NCBI GenBank assembly: GCA_000302695.1
Contig: AMFN01000015.1
Coordinates: forward strand, 174,332 to 238,331
DNA length: 64,000 bases
Reading direction: 5' to 3'
Source: Enterobacteriaceae bacterium LSJC7
Lineage (GTDB): Bacteria > Pseudomonadota > Gammaproteobacteria > Enterobacterales > Enterobacteriaceae
Every line of letters begins with the position of its first letter. Position 1 is the stretch's first letter. The notes beneath the pieces are model-generated. The model had not been told where the DNA came from. It made no database searches and saw only the letters and a list, made by a program, of their open reading frames with translations. The position numbers and the translations under genes are program-made. Positions 50,448 through 59,069 of the stretch are shown piece by piece.

Positions 50448-51245
50448 TCACCAGGCTTTAATGGCATCGCCTTTATAGACTTCCTTCGCTTTGTCTTCGA
50501 CTTCTTTTGACTGGAAGGCCTGCACCAGTTTTTTCAGCTTCGGATCGTCTTTATTGTCTTCACGCGCGACCAGTAAGTTCACATACGGCGAGGCGGCGCT
50601 TTCCATAAACAGGCCATCGCGCGAGGCCGACAGATTCACCTGCGAGGCGAAGTTGTTGTTAATCACTGACAGATAAACATTCGGGTCGTCCAGCGTGCGG
50701 GTAAGCTGCGGCGTATCTACTTCCACAATTTTCAGCTGTTTCGGGTTATCGATAATATCCAACGTGGTAGGCAGGAAGCCCACGCCGTCTTTCAGTTTGA
50801 GTAAGCCCTGGCTTTGCAGCAACAGCAGGCTGCGGCCAAGGGTGGTGGACTCGTTAGAAATGGTCACCGTGGCGTTATCCGGCACTTCGGCCAGGCTTTT
50901 CACCTTCTTCGAATACGCGGCAATCGGGAACACAAAGGTATTGGTCAGCGTGACAAACTTATAGCCGCGCTCTTTAGACTGTGCTTCGAGGTAAGGCACG
51001 CTCTGGAACGCATTGGCGTCCACGTCTTTATTACGCAGCGCTTCGTTAGGCAGCACGTAGTCGTTAAAGCTAATCACCTCGACATCAAGGTTGTATTTGT
51101 CTTTCGCGACTTTCTGCACTTCGTCCCAGATAGCCTGGTCCGGCCCGGTGTTAATCGCGACTTTGACTTTATTGTCGTCAGACGGCGAGCAGGCGCTGAG
51201 CACGAACGTGGCGGCAGTGATGAGTGGAATAAGATACTTTTTCAT
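50448..51245 (-). CDS. MetQ/NlpA-family substrate-binding lipoprotein, no transporter genes nearby
   Basis: Predicted periplasmic binding lipoprotein of the D-methionine/NlpA family. The 265-residue product starts MKKYLIPLITAATFVLSACS with lipobox LSAC. The binding domain shows DVEVISFNDYVLPNEALRNK, DANAFQ, TLGRSLLLLQ and SPYVNLLV, all close to E. coli MetQ. ATG 51245 is chosen over 51305 because it opens the signal peptide. No metN or metI homologue is adjacent, so it probably works with the MetNI system encoded elsewhere or is an NlpA-like paralogue. Ligand preference cannot be read from sequence. Confidence 0.85.
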   Translation of the reverse strand: MKKYLIPLITAATFVLSACSPSDDNKVKVAINTGPDQAIWDEVQKVAKDKYNLDVEVISFNDYVLPNEALRNKDVDANAFQSVPYLEAQSKERGYKFVTLTNTFVFPIAAYSKKVKSLAEVPDNATVTISNESTTLGRSLLLLQSQGLLKLKDGVGFLPTTLDIIDNPKQLKIVEVDTPQLTRTLDDPNVYLSVINNNFASQVNLSASRDGLFMESAASPYVNLLVAREDNKDDPKLKKLVQAFQSKEVEDKAKEVYKGDAIKAW

Positions 51246-52149
51246 GGAAAAGTCCTTTTGAATAAAGGGGATAAGCGCAGGGTGAGTTGATAGCCATTTG
51301 AGCATGGTTTGCGGGAGGGGTTAAATAACTTAAAGATATAAAGTTATGTTGTAAGGAGGTGTGAGCTTTGGGGGTAAATTTAGCTATGATTAAACCTGAA
51401 AGTCGGTTTGAGTGAAAAGTTGAAAGTAGCCCCACAGTGGTAAGTATCCCGCATAATCGAACCATTCATATGTAGAGATCCTCCGGGGTCTTACACTTCT
51501 TGCCTATTATACAGGCGAGGGCGCGAAAATAGCTCTCTTAACATCGACCTGGCGCACCTGGAACTTTGATTGTAGCTGCTTCGAAAAAGAGATGTGTGAA
51601 CTCGTCAACGCAAATTCAGGCAAGAGCGCAGAACAATTCGAGGTGGATCACTTCGCCAAAGCACTCTTTGTGTTATTTCGACGCAACGGGCTGTGTGGAT
51701 CTACCGATTTTGTTACCGTAATTTTGGCGCTGATCGTTTTGGGGGATCTTTATGCCGTTATCGCTATCGCTTGATTTTCAAACTGAGGCTCGCCGCTTTT
51801 TGTTAGAAGTTGGGTTGTATTTAATTGGCTATTGGGAGCGATTTTAATTTTGTGTCACGCCTCCTGATTGACTGTATTGGAGAACGATATGGTGCCGTAG
51901 CGGTTGGTGGCAATGTAATATCCCGCAATGAGTGCATTGCATTGTAGCCTGGAAACAGCACATCGGTTCCTTCATTGAAAAGTACATATTTTACTGATTG
52001 GCGCATTGCCCAAAAAGTATATGGAAAATAAAGTATTACGTTAAAATTAATGACGTTAGCTAGCGCCTTCTATAACGTATTGATTAATCATATACTCGTG
52101 TCTGTCTATTTTTTTTAGGTGATAATAATTTATTGATGGGAGTTTACGG
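51246..52149. other. AT-rich, gene-poor interval with decayed coding sequence
   Basis: About 900 bp between the MetQ-like gene and the barrel gene. The first 150 bp probably hold the MetQ-like gene promoter. From 51457 to 51774 one plus-strand frame stays open, described separately. A further short frame ends at 51938 (reads DCIGERYGAVAVGG), and minus-strand frames are also open. None has a recognised family. The last 100 bp (TATACT near 52091 and GGGAG before 52150) are likely the barrel gene promoter and ribosome-binding site. Confidence 0.6.
51457..51774 (+). pseudogene. Open-frame remnant with a C-terminal membrane helix
   Basis: A frame of about 106 codons opens after a stop at 51454-51456 and ends at 51774. 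The only ATG is at 51592 (60 residues, no good ribosome-binding site), so the 5' part is probably lost. The C-terminal 25 residues are strongly hydrophobic (FVTVILALIVLGDLYAVIAI). I do not recognise a family. It could be the 3' end of a truncated membrane protein or a chance frame. Confidence 0.25.
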
Positions 52150-52956
52150 ATGAACAAGAAGTCTATTATTGCTGTATTAAGTGCTTTTGTAGCATTTTCT
52201 GTTCAGGCGAACGGTGTATCAGGGTTTTATATCCAGAGTAGGTTAGGGAGCAGTCTCCAGTATCAGTCTAATTGGCATGTTTCTACTCATAATGTTGATT
52301 ATTATAATAAGGAGCCTAGCTTTTCACTCAGGCAGTATTTAGGTACTAAAACAAAAGCAGTGTTCGCAGGTGGTGTCGCTACAGGGTTTGATTTCAATCC
52401 ACAATTTAATGTACCGCTTCGTCTGGAAGTAGAGTTTATTGATCGCGCTAAAGGTAGTTCGGACAGTGGTTCACGTTCAGACTCATCTCGGCAACGTGTT
52501 GATTTTGTGGATGGTACATTTGTGGATGGTACATTTACTCTATCTAACGGTAAAGCTAGTGTTAGTACCCGGACCTGGATGATAAACAGTTACTATGATA
52601 TTGATACTGATACTTCATGGCGTCCTTACCTTTCATTAGGCGTGGGTTTGGCACATAACCGTCTTCAATCAAGTGGTCTCTTTACTGCGAATGATCATAT
52701 TATTGGGGTTGAGGATTGGCTACCTCTTTCGATTTCGAAGAGTACAGCGCGCGTCGCCTGGTCAATCGGTGCTGGTATGGCCTATGATGTTTGTGAAAAT
52801 TGGTCTGTAGATTTAGCGTATCGTTTCTTGAATGCAGGTAGTGTGTCTGAAACAATAACCTTGTACGAGCCTGATTATAAGGACGCTATGCATATAACAG
52901 GCAGTGCTAAAGTTCGTTACCACGATATTCTGGCGGGTCTTCGCTACACTTTCTAA
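52150..52956 (+). CDS. Opacity-type outer-membrane beta-barrel protein, probably acquired
   Basis: Predicted eight-stranded outer-membrane barrel of the Opa/OmpX/OmpA-like porin class. The 268-residue product has a signal peptide (cleavage near VQA-NG, residue 21) and alternating amphipathic strands. A long polar loop is rich in Ser/Asp/Gly (KGSSDSGSRSDSSRQ, about 105-120), and the protein ends in the terminal-Phe barrel signature (LAGLRYTF). Start ATG 52150 has GGGAG upstream. The coding sequence is clearly AT-richer, with more A/T-ending codons, than the backbone genes. It is flanked by IS fragments, so horizontal acquisition is likely. Function (adhesin, serum resistance or other) cannot be assigned. 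Confidence 0.75.
   Translation: MNKKSIIAVLSAFVAFSVQANGVSGFYIQSRLGSSLQYQSNWHVSTHNVDYYNKEPSFSLRQYLGTKTKAVFAGGVATGFDFNPQFNVPLRLEVEFIDRAKGSSDSGSRSDSSRQRVDFVDGTFVDGTFTLSNGKASVSTRTWMINSYYDIDTDTSWRPYLSLGVGLAHNRLQSSGLFTANDHIIGVEDWLPLSISKSTARVAWSIGAGMAYDVCENWSVDLAYRFLNAGSVSETITLYEPDYKDAMHITGSAKVRYHDILAGLRYTF
52506..52535 (+). repeat. Perfect 15-bp direct duplication in the barrel gene
   Basis: TGTGGATGGTACATT occurs twice in tandem, duplicating VDGTF in the protein and keeping the frame. It lies in a surface-loop region and looks like a slipped-strand duplication. Confidence 0.9.
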
Positions 52957-53032
52957 GATTATTGTGATGGGGGCGGTAAGTGTTAAGGGAGTTGTCGCCC
53001 CTGGTTAATTTATGCAGCCTGTTTTCCCACTT

Positions 53033-53095
53033 AAAACCTGAAGAAAGCCACTGTGGTACATATTTTAATGTGCGGAACAACGATTCCACATGCGC
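53033..53095 (-). mobile_element. Short IS3-family transposase scar
   Basis: On the minus strand this encodes HVESLFRTLKYVPQWLSSGF, about 20 residues. It resembles the segment around the catalytic Glu of the IS3-family integrase core in a different subgroup from the neighbouring fragment. Similarity stops abruptly on both sides. The assignment is from pattern memory only. Confidence 0.5.
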
Positions 53096-53155
53096 ATGAG
53101 GTATACTGGCAATAGTGTGTAAGTGACCTTTTCCCAAAATCAATGCAGCGCTACA

Positions 53156-53380
53156 TCAGAGATTGTCGTCTTTCTGCCAACTCCGAATAAATTCAGCCGG
53201 AGTCATGTCATTTAATGATGAATGTGTTCTCTCATGGCTATATTCCCTGCGCCAGTTATCGAGTTTATCCTGCGCATCTTCCAGTGACAAAAACCAGTGA
53301 ATGTTCAGGTATTCGTCCCGCAGACTGCCGTTAAATGACCCAATAAGCAGGTTATCTGTGGATTTTCCGGGCGGGACAAG
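53156..53380 (-). pseudogene. IS3-family transposase (OrfB) C-terminal fragment
   Basis: C-terminal about 70 residues of a DDE integrase-core transposase (IS407-like): PPGKSTDNLLIGSFNGSLRD, HWFLSLEDAQDKLDNWRREY, HERTHSSLNDMTPAEFIR. Intact members read roughly ESFNG here, where the Glu is the third catalytic residue. This copy has GSFNG (codon GGG), so it would be dead even if complete. The upstream part of the transposase and the terminal repeats are missing. The frame runs on to 53428 in unrelated sequence. Confidence 0.8.
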
Positions 53381-53517
53381 TCCATCGTAACACTGTGCCA
53401 AAAAATAACGATAACAAAAAACCCGCACGCGGCGGGTTTGTTTATTATCAGTAGTATTTATCTGCTCAGACTGTTGTCTTCATCGCTATTGTAAGTGCCA
53501 CCGATAATGAGCGCATA

Positions 53518-53730
53518 TTACAGCGCTACAACGTTACCAGCCGCAGGGCCTTTAGCGCCGTTTTCGATGGTGAAGGAAACCTGCTGGCCTTCATCAAGCG
53601 TTTTATAGTTGTCGCTCTGGATAGCAGAGAAATGCACAAATACATCTTTGCTGCCATCGTTCGGGGTGATAAAGCCAAAACCTTTATCAGAGTTAAACCA
53701 TTTTACTAAACCAGTCATTTTATTAGACAT
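53518..53730 (-). CDS. CspA-family cold-shock protein
   Basis: Single-stranded nucleic-acid chaperone of one cold-shock domain. The 70-residue product has RNP1 KGFGFITP (16-23) and RNP2 DVFVHF (29-34). It is nearly identical in pattern to E. coli CspA/CspG, ending [18 protein letters not shown] precedes the start. The long AT-rich upstream region could be a structured cold-responsive leader, but no cold-box sequence was recognised. The exact paralogue cannot be named. Confidence 0.93.
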   Translation of the reverse strand: MSNKMTGLVKWFNSDKGFGFITPNDGSKDVFVHFSAIQSDNYKTLDEGQQVSFTIENGAKGPAAGNVVAL

Positions 53731-54257
53731 AGATACTTCCTTTATTAATGAGCCACTATAGTGCGGCGATGATGGCCTGAATTTTTAGAGTTACTTATGG
53801 GGCACAATAGGAGAAGGCTCATGAAGAAGGTATCTGTTGATAACACCTGAACTGAGGACTGCTTTACTAAAACTGCTTACATAAGGTCTGTGTTCCAAAC
53901 CGATGGCGCTATTAAGACACAGGGGAATTAAAGAAGCAATGTTTATATTTTTTATTTTAACCGCTTAAACGCCCGGATGGCTGAATGGCTGATAAACGCC
54001 AACCACCAAAATAGGTCCGGTTATCAGGTATTAGCGCGTATTAAAAACTAACAAGGTCAGGCTCTGACGCAACGGTATCAATTAGCTCTGTGTCAGTGCT
54101 GTAACAATTGACTGGTCAGTTAAGTTTAGCGCATCAAAAGAGGACACTCGGGTGTCCTCTTTGCTGTTGTTCGCTGATGAAAGAATCACGGTTACTGGCG
54201 AACTAAAAGTACGGGAAATGTCATTTTTACCGCGCTAAAAACACACTCCCCTAAAAC
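53731..54257. other. Gene-poor interval between csp and the secretion locus
   Basis: About 530 bp. The first 150-200 bp are probably the promoter and leader of the minus-strand csp gene. A hairpin at 54137-54162 may terminate the secretion operon. A 24-codon frame (53977-54051) and a tRNA-like opening GCCCGGATGG at 53971 were examined and not supported as genes. Confidence 0.5.
54137..54162 (-). terminator. Probable terminator of the secretion operon
   Basis: AAAGAGGACAC, loop TCGG, GTGTCCTCTTT, an 11-bp stem about 95 bp beyond the adaptor gene stop. On the minus strand it is followed by a T-rich run. Confidence 0.6.
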
Positions 54258-55466
54258 CTACCGCTCCCGCAGCGCCTCTTTTGCCCGGTTAAACGGTTTA
54301 ACCAGGTAATCCAGCACCGTCTTCTCGCCGGTCTTAATATCCACGTTCGCAATCATCCCAGGCGAGATATAAAACCGCTTGCCCGATTTATTTTCCAGGT
54401 AGTCGTGATCGGTGCGGATAAACACCCGGTAGTAATAGACCTCCGGTTTGGCCTCGTCCTGAATGGTGTCCGGCGAAATGCTTTCCACCTGTCCTTCCAG
54501 TCCGCCGTAAATGGAGTAATCGTAAGCGGTGATTTTCACCGTCGCTTTCTGGTTCGGGTGAATAAAGGCGATATCGCGCGGCGACAGGCGCGCTTCAATC
54601 AAAAGGCGGTCGTCCATGGGCACAATTTCCATGAGTTCGCCGTTGGGCGGGATAACCCCGCCAATGGTATTCACCTTGATGTTTTTCACAATCCCGCGCA
54701 CTGGTGAGTACACTGTCATGCGCTTGACCGAGTCGGCGCGACCTTTAATGACCTCGGTGAGCGTATTTACTTCGGCGTTGGCTTTAGACAATTCTTCGCG
54801 CGCCTGTACCGAATATTGCTGATGTAAATCCAGTAGCTTCAACTCCAGGTCCGCTTTCTGGCGTTTCAGGCGCAGCACGTCCACATTACTGGCGGCACCG
54901 GAAGTGACCAGACGCTGGGTAATGCCCAGTTCACTGATAACCGATGATAAAGAGGCCTTAATCTGCGCCGCCGAGTCGTTGTACTGTGTGCGGCGTGCCT
55001 GGTACAGCCGGGTTTCCGCCGCTATCAGCTCAGGCGAGGTATCCAGCTCATGCGGGAAGGTCAGCGGCTCGTCGTTGACCTCGGCAGACAGGCGCGCGCT
55101 GGCGGCCAGTGCCGCACGGTAGCGCGCCTCGCTTTCACCCACGTTGGACTCCGAGCGGGTCGGGTCCAGGCGTGCCACAATCTGCCCGGCTTCCACCTTC
55201 TGGCCTTCTTTCACACCGAGTGCCACCAGCACACCGCCGTCGAGAGACTGCAACACCTGCTCGCGCGAACTGGGGATCACCTTGCCGGTGCCGGTGGAGA
55301 CCTCATCAAGCATGCCAAACCAGGCCCAGACCAGTGCAATAGTGAGCAGCAGCACTATCCACATCACCACACGCCCGGAGCGAGCGAGCTTGCCGTCGTC
55401 AATATCGCCGTCGGCATCCTGTAACACCAGAACCGGCATCACGACCTCAGGCGCGTTGCTTTTCAT
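54258..55466 (-). CDS. HlyD-family type I secretion adaptor (BapD-like)
   Basis: Membrane-fusion protein that links the ABC exporter to the outer-membrane channel. The 402-residue product has a short cytoplasmic tail, one membrane helix (about 33-51), a biotinyl-lipoyl-like half (QSLDGGVLVALGVKEGQKVE), a long coiled-coil hairpin (about 100-250) and the matching lipoyl half (VYSPVRGIVKNIKVNTIGGV). It ends with the HlyD C-terminal beta domain. ATG 55466 with GGAGGT 4 bp upstream is preferred over GTG 55472. It overlaps the exporter gene by 20 bp and is last in the locus. Confidence 0.9.
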   Translation of the reverse strand: MKSNAPEVVMPVLVLQDADGDIDDGKLARSGRVVMWIVLLLTIALVWAWFGMLDEVSTGTGKVIPSSREQVLQSLDGGVLVALGVKEGQKVEAGQIVARLDPTRSESNVGESEARYRAALAASARLSAEVNDEPLTFPHELDTSPELIAAETRLYQARRTQYNDSAAQIKASLSSVISELGITQRLVTSGAASNVDVLRLKRQKADLELKLLDLHQQYSVQAREELSKANAEVNTLTEVIKGRADSVKRMTVYSPVRGIVKNIKVNTIGGVIPPNGELMEIVPMDDRLLIEARLSPRDIAFIHPNQKATVKITAYDYSIYGGLEGQVESISPDTIQDEAKPEVYYYRVFIRTDHDYLENKSGKRFYISPGMIANVDIKTGEKTVLDYLVKPFNRAKEALRER

Positions 55467-57627
55467 TTTCACCTCCGCTTGCCGCCAGGGCAGCGCTTCG
55501 ACTGAGCGCCTGTTCTTTAGGCATATCCATCACCAGTTGGCCTTCTTTGAGTACCAGCACGCGGTCAATAATCGACATCACCGCCGTGCGGTGAGTCGCG
55601 ACAATCAGCGTGCGCCCGGCGAGCCAGTTGCCCAGACGTTGCAGGAACTCACGCTCGGTGTGGTCATCCAGCGAGGCTGTCGGTTCATCGAGCAGCACAA
55701 TATTCGGGTCGCGCAGCAGCAGGCGTGCCAGCAGCACCGCCTGGCGCTGGCCGCCGGAAAGCCCGGAACCACCCTCCATAATCAGATGATCCAGCCCCAT
55801 TGGCAGCTTGCGGATAAAGTCCGCGCCTCCAGTCACGTGCAGGGCGGCAAAAATATCGTCGTCGCGGGCGTGCGGCGCACCCATCGTCAGGTTATCGCGC
55901 AAAGTGCCGTGAAACAGACGGGCGTTTTGCGTCAGCAGGCCAATGTTGCGCCGGATGTCGGCCATATCGATATGGCGCAGACTGAGGTTATCCAGCGTCA
56001 GTTCTCCTTCGGCTAGCTCCATGCCGCCTGCCATTGCCTGGAGCAGTGTGGATTTACCCGCGCCGTTGCGCCCCAGGATCGCAATGCGCTCTCCGGCGCT
56101 AATGTCGAGCTTCGCTATGCGCAGCGGCACCTGCGGGGAATCTTCACGGTAGCGAAAGGCGGCGTTTACAAACTGGTAGTTGCCCTGAAGCACAGTGCAG
56201 GCCACGCGCTGCTCGTCCGGGTCGTTATCCGTCGGCAGTTTCATAATGCTGTCCAGCCCTTCCTTCGCCGCTTTGGCCTGCTGCCAGCGTGCCAGCACGC
56301 CGCACAGCGCAGTCATGGGCGAAATCATGCGTGAAGAAAGCTGCGAGGCGGCAACAATGGCACCGGTGGTCACATCGCCGTTGATAATGAGCGGCGCACC
56401 GACCATCACTACGGCGGCATACACCAGCCCCTGAATCGCTATACCCCAGGAAATCAGCCCCTGGGTGATTTTGCGTGTCTCCACGCCGGACTGGGCCGTG
56501 ACCTGAATGTAGTGGTTCCACTGTTGCAGAAAGCGGTTTTCAGCCTGCATCAGCTTAATGTCTTCCAGCCCGTGCACGCTTTCCACCAGCACAGCGTTGC
56601 GCAGCGTCGATTCATGCACGCTTTTGCGCGCCAGCGACGCGAGCTTTTTCTGCAGCAGCAGCCCCGGCGCCAGCATGATGAGGGTGGCGACCGGCGCAAT
56701 CCACGCCAGTTGCGGCGAGATGATGCACAGCACCAGCAAAAACAAAAAGAAGAACGGCAGATCCACCAGCGCCGAGACGGTGGTGGAGGTCACCATTTCG
56801 CGAATCTGCTCCAGTTCGCGAATTTGCGAGATAAAGCTGCCGGTTGAGCGAGGGATGGCGCTGGCGCGCAGGCGCAGCGCGTGGCCGAACACCCGGTCAG
56901 AGACGCGGATATCCGCCTGCTTGCCGAGGATATCGGTGATATTGCCGCGAATAACGCGCAGCACAAAGCCGAAGATAACCGAAATCAACACGCCAATAGA
57001 GAGCACGTACAGCGTTGGGTACGACTGCGCCGGGATCACCCGGTCGTATACCTGCATGGAGTAAAGAATGCCCGCCATTGCCAGGATATTCACAAACAGC
57101 GACGCCAGGATAACGTGCCAGTACGGGCGCATTTTCTGAATGGCGAGCTTCATCAGCCAGTCGGGACGAAATGGCGTGACGTAGCTTGTGGTACGCGGAT
57201 CGCTGCCTGCCATTGTCGGGCGCAGTGCCACCACGCGCGTTATCTGCGGCAGTAGCTCTGACAGGGCGTAGTGATTTTCCAGTTCGTCGTCATCGACAAG
57301 GCTTACCGCCACGCTGTCGTTGCCGTCGTGGCTTTTCACAATACCAATCTGGCCGTCGGCGAGTTGAATCACCAGCGGCAGACGCCAGCGCGAGATATCT
57401 TCCACGCCCTGGTTGAGAATGCGTGCGTTAAGCCCCGCCTGGCGAGCGAGGTTTTTCAGCACCACCGCCAGCGGTTTATTAAGCTGCCAGTTGGCCGCCG
57501 CTTCGAGGCTGCCCGCGGAGTAGCCAACCCGGTAGTGGCGGGCAATATGGGTGACGGCGCGCAGCCAGTCGCCCACTTCGTCGCGCGTCAGGCCGGATGG
57601 CGCTTTTTCTGTCACAACCTCACTCAT
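55447..57627 (-). CDS. Type I secretion ABC exporter, LapB/BapC-like
   Basis: Inner-membrane permease-ATPase that exports the adhesin. The 726-residue product has an N-terminal C39-like domain (about 1-130) lacking the catalytic Cys, so it is a docking rather than a protease domain. A six-helix ABC membrane domain (about 165-440) follows. The nucleotide-binding domain has Walker A GRNGAGKSTLL (about 517), signature LSGGQRQ (about 624) and Walker B NIVLLDEPTASLD. The start overlaps the TolC-like gene stop by 4 bp (ATGA), a sign of translational coupling. Confidence 0.92.
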   Translation of the reverse strand: MSEVVTEKAPSGLTRDEVGDWLRAVTHIARHYRVGYSAGSLEAAANWQLNKPLAVVLKNLARQAGLNARILNQGVEDISRWRLPLVIQLADGQIGIVKSHDGNDSVAVSLVDDDELENHYALSELLPQITRVVALRPTMAGSDPRTTSYVTPFRPDWLMKLAIQKMRPYWHVILASLFVNILAMAGILYSMQVYDRVIPAQSYPTLYVLSIGVLISVIFGFVLRVIRGNITDILGKQADIRVSDRVFGHALRLRASAIPRSTGSFISQIRELEQIREMVTSTTVSALVDLPFFFLFLLVLCIISPQLAWIAPVATLIMLAPGLLLQKKLASLARKSVHESTLRNAVLVESVHGLEDIKLMQAENRFLQQWNHYIQVTAQSGVETRKITQGLISWGIAIQGLVYAAVVMVGAPLIINGDVTTGAIVAASQLSSRMISPMTALCGVLARWQQAKAAKEGLDSIMKLPTDNDPDEQRVACTVLQGNYQFVNAAFRYREDSPQVPLRIAKLDISAGERIAILGRNGAGKSTLLQAMAGGMELAEGELTLDNLSLRHIDMADIRRNIGLLTQNARLFHGTLRDNLTMGAPHARDDDIFAALHVTGGADFIRKLPMGLDHLIMEGGSGLSGGQRQAVLLARLLLRDPNIVLLDEPTASLDDHTEREFLQRLGNWLAGRTLIVATHRTAVMSIIDRVLVLKEGQLVMDMPKEQALSRSAALAASGGENEKQRA

Positions 57628-59069
57628 GGTTGAATCTCCACGCCCTGAATAGTCTGGCCCACCAGGGTAAATGCTTTACGAATGTTGCCGGAGCTATAGA
57701 GACAGTCCAGTTGCAGGCTCTTAAGCTGGCTTTGGGTCTGCTGCTCTGAGAACCGCGCCTGGTACACCTCCTGCTCGGCGTTCAGCACGTCCAGTAGCGG
57801 GCGGGTGCCCAGTTCCAGGTACTGTTGCTGATAAAGCTCGCGGGTACGCTCACTCAATTGCTGCGCGCGCGCCTGAATCAGCAGCGCCTGCTCCAGGCTG
57901 GTGGCCTGGCTGCTGGCTTCGGTCAGTTGCTGGCGAACCTGCAACCTGGCCGAGCGCACGGCGGCGGTGGCGGCATCCAGGCCGTGCTGGGCCGCCTCTT
58001 TGCTGGCAGTGAGCGCACCGCCCTGGTAGAGCGGCATCTGGACTTTCAGCCACGCGGTGTACTGGGTTTTATCCAGCTGCTCGCTGTTGGCGTAGCGGTC
58101 GTTTAGGTAATGGGTGATTTGCGGCTCCAGTGAAACCGTTGGCAGCATCTGGGCGTTAGCGCCTGCCAGTTGGGCAGCGGCCTGGTTAAGCTGGGCGTGC
58201 GCCACCAGCACGGATGGCACCATCTGGTCGTCAATGTTACCGGTATGACAGGCACCGTCGAGCACGCGTGGGTACTCACCGCTTACGGTGTTGACCTCAT
58301 CCCAGCCGAGATAGGTTGAGAGCGTGGCACGCCAGCGCTCAAGACTTGCCTCATACTGGACCAGCGTGTTGCGTGCGCTTTCGATACGGGCATCGGTCTG
58401 CACCACGTCTGACTGCGAGCTGGCACCTTCGTCGCTGCGATCGCGCGCGAGTCGGCTGACGTTGTTAAGGGCAATCAACTGTTCCTGGGCAATTTTGACC
58501 AGTTCCTGGTAGCCCTGCATTTGCACCAGGGCAGCGGCGGTGTCGTGGGCAATTTTATCAATGGTAAGTAGCACGTTGGCCTGTTGCGCGGCCACGGCAG
58601 CATTAGCCGCTCTTACCGAACTGTCGACTTTGCCAAAGTCATAAAGCATTTGAGAAATAGAGAGAACTAATGAGGGGCTATAGCCGTGATTCACATAGGT
58701 ATTGGAAATACCGTTATTCATGCCGCCGCTAATTTGCGGATAATATTTCGCGCGCTCTATTTCCACTTTAGATGTCTGGGTAAAGAGTTTGCTAATTTCC
58801 GCACTAATATCGGGGTACCACTGCACTGAACGTTGAACAGCAGCGTTCATGTCGAGCGTGCCGGGTGGTGGTGTATAGCGGGCTGTACTGATTCTGCCGG
58901 AAAGCTCAGGTAATGACTGTTCAGACTGGAGTTGCTGCGGGCTTAGTACTCGAGCCTCCCCGGCAACATCACTACCAAAAAGTTGCCCAGCCGCGGCAAA
59001 AGAATGTGTTGGAAAACTACTGGCAAAAAGCCATGCCAGCCCTGCGTAATACGAGCGGTGTATTCCCAT
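57624..59069 (-). CDS. TolC-like outer-membrane channel of the adhesin exporter (BapB-like)
   Basis: Outer-membrane factor dedicated to the type I system. The 481-residue product has a signal peptide (cleavage near SFA-AA, residue 25), a linker of about 60 residues, then two outer-membrane factor repeats with long helices (LAHDTAAALVQMQGYQ-like and GTRPLLDVLNAEQEVYQARF). ATG 59069 has GGGAAG upstream. An in-frame TTG four codons earlier is less likely. It is distinct from the tolC at 20.5-22.0 kb. Gene order adhesin, channel, ABC exporter, adaptor matches Salmonella bapABCD as I recall it. Confidence 0.9.
   Translation of the reverse strand: MGIHRSYYAGLAWLFASSFPTHSFAAAGQLFGSDVAGEARVLSPQQLQSEQSLPELSGRISTARYTPPPGTLDMNAAVQRSVQWYPDISAEISKLFTQTSKVEIERAKYYPQISGGMNNGISNTYVNHGYSPSLVLSISQMLYDFGKVDSSVRAANAAVAAQQANVLLTIDKIAHDTAAALVQMQGYQELVKIAQEQLIALNNVSRLARDRSDEGASSQSDVVQTDARIESARNTLVQYEASLERWRATLSTYLGWDEVNTVSGEYPRVLDGACHTGNIDDQMVPSVLVAHAQLNQAAAQLAGANAQMLPTVSLEPQITHYLNDRYANSEQLDKTQYTAWLKVQMPLYQGGALTASKEAAQHGLDAATAAVRSARLQVRQQLTEASSQATSLEQALLIQARAQQLSERTRELYQQQYLELGTRPLLDVLNAEQEVYQARFSEQQTQSQLKSLQLDCLYSSGNIRKAFTLVGQTIQGVEIQP

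Noticed and set aside
51821-52006. 61-codon minus-strand frame upstream of the barrel gene
   Set aside because: No Shine-Dalgarno and no recognised family. Overlapping frames are open on both strands in this AT-rich stretch.
53971-54051. tRNA-like opening GCCCGGATGG and a 24-codon frame
   Set aside because: No acceptor-stem partner, anticodon arm or T-arm follows, and the frame has no ribosome-binding site or recognised similarity.
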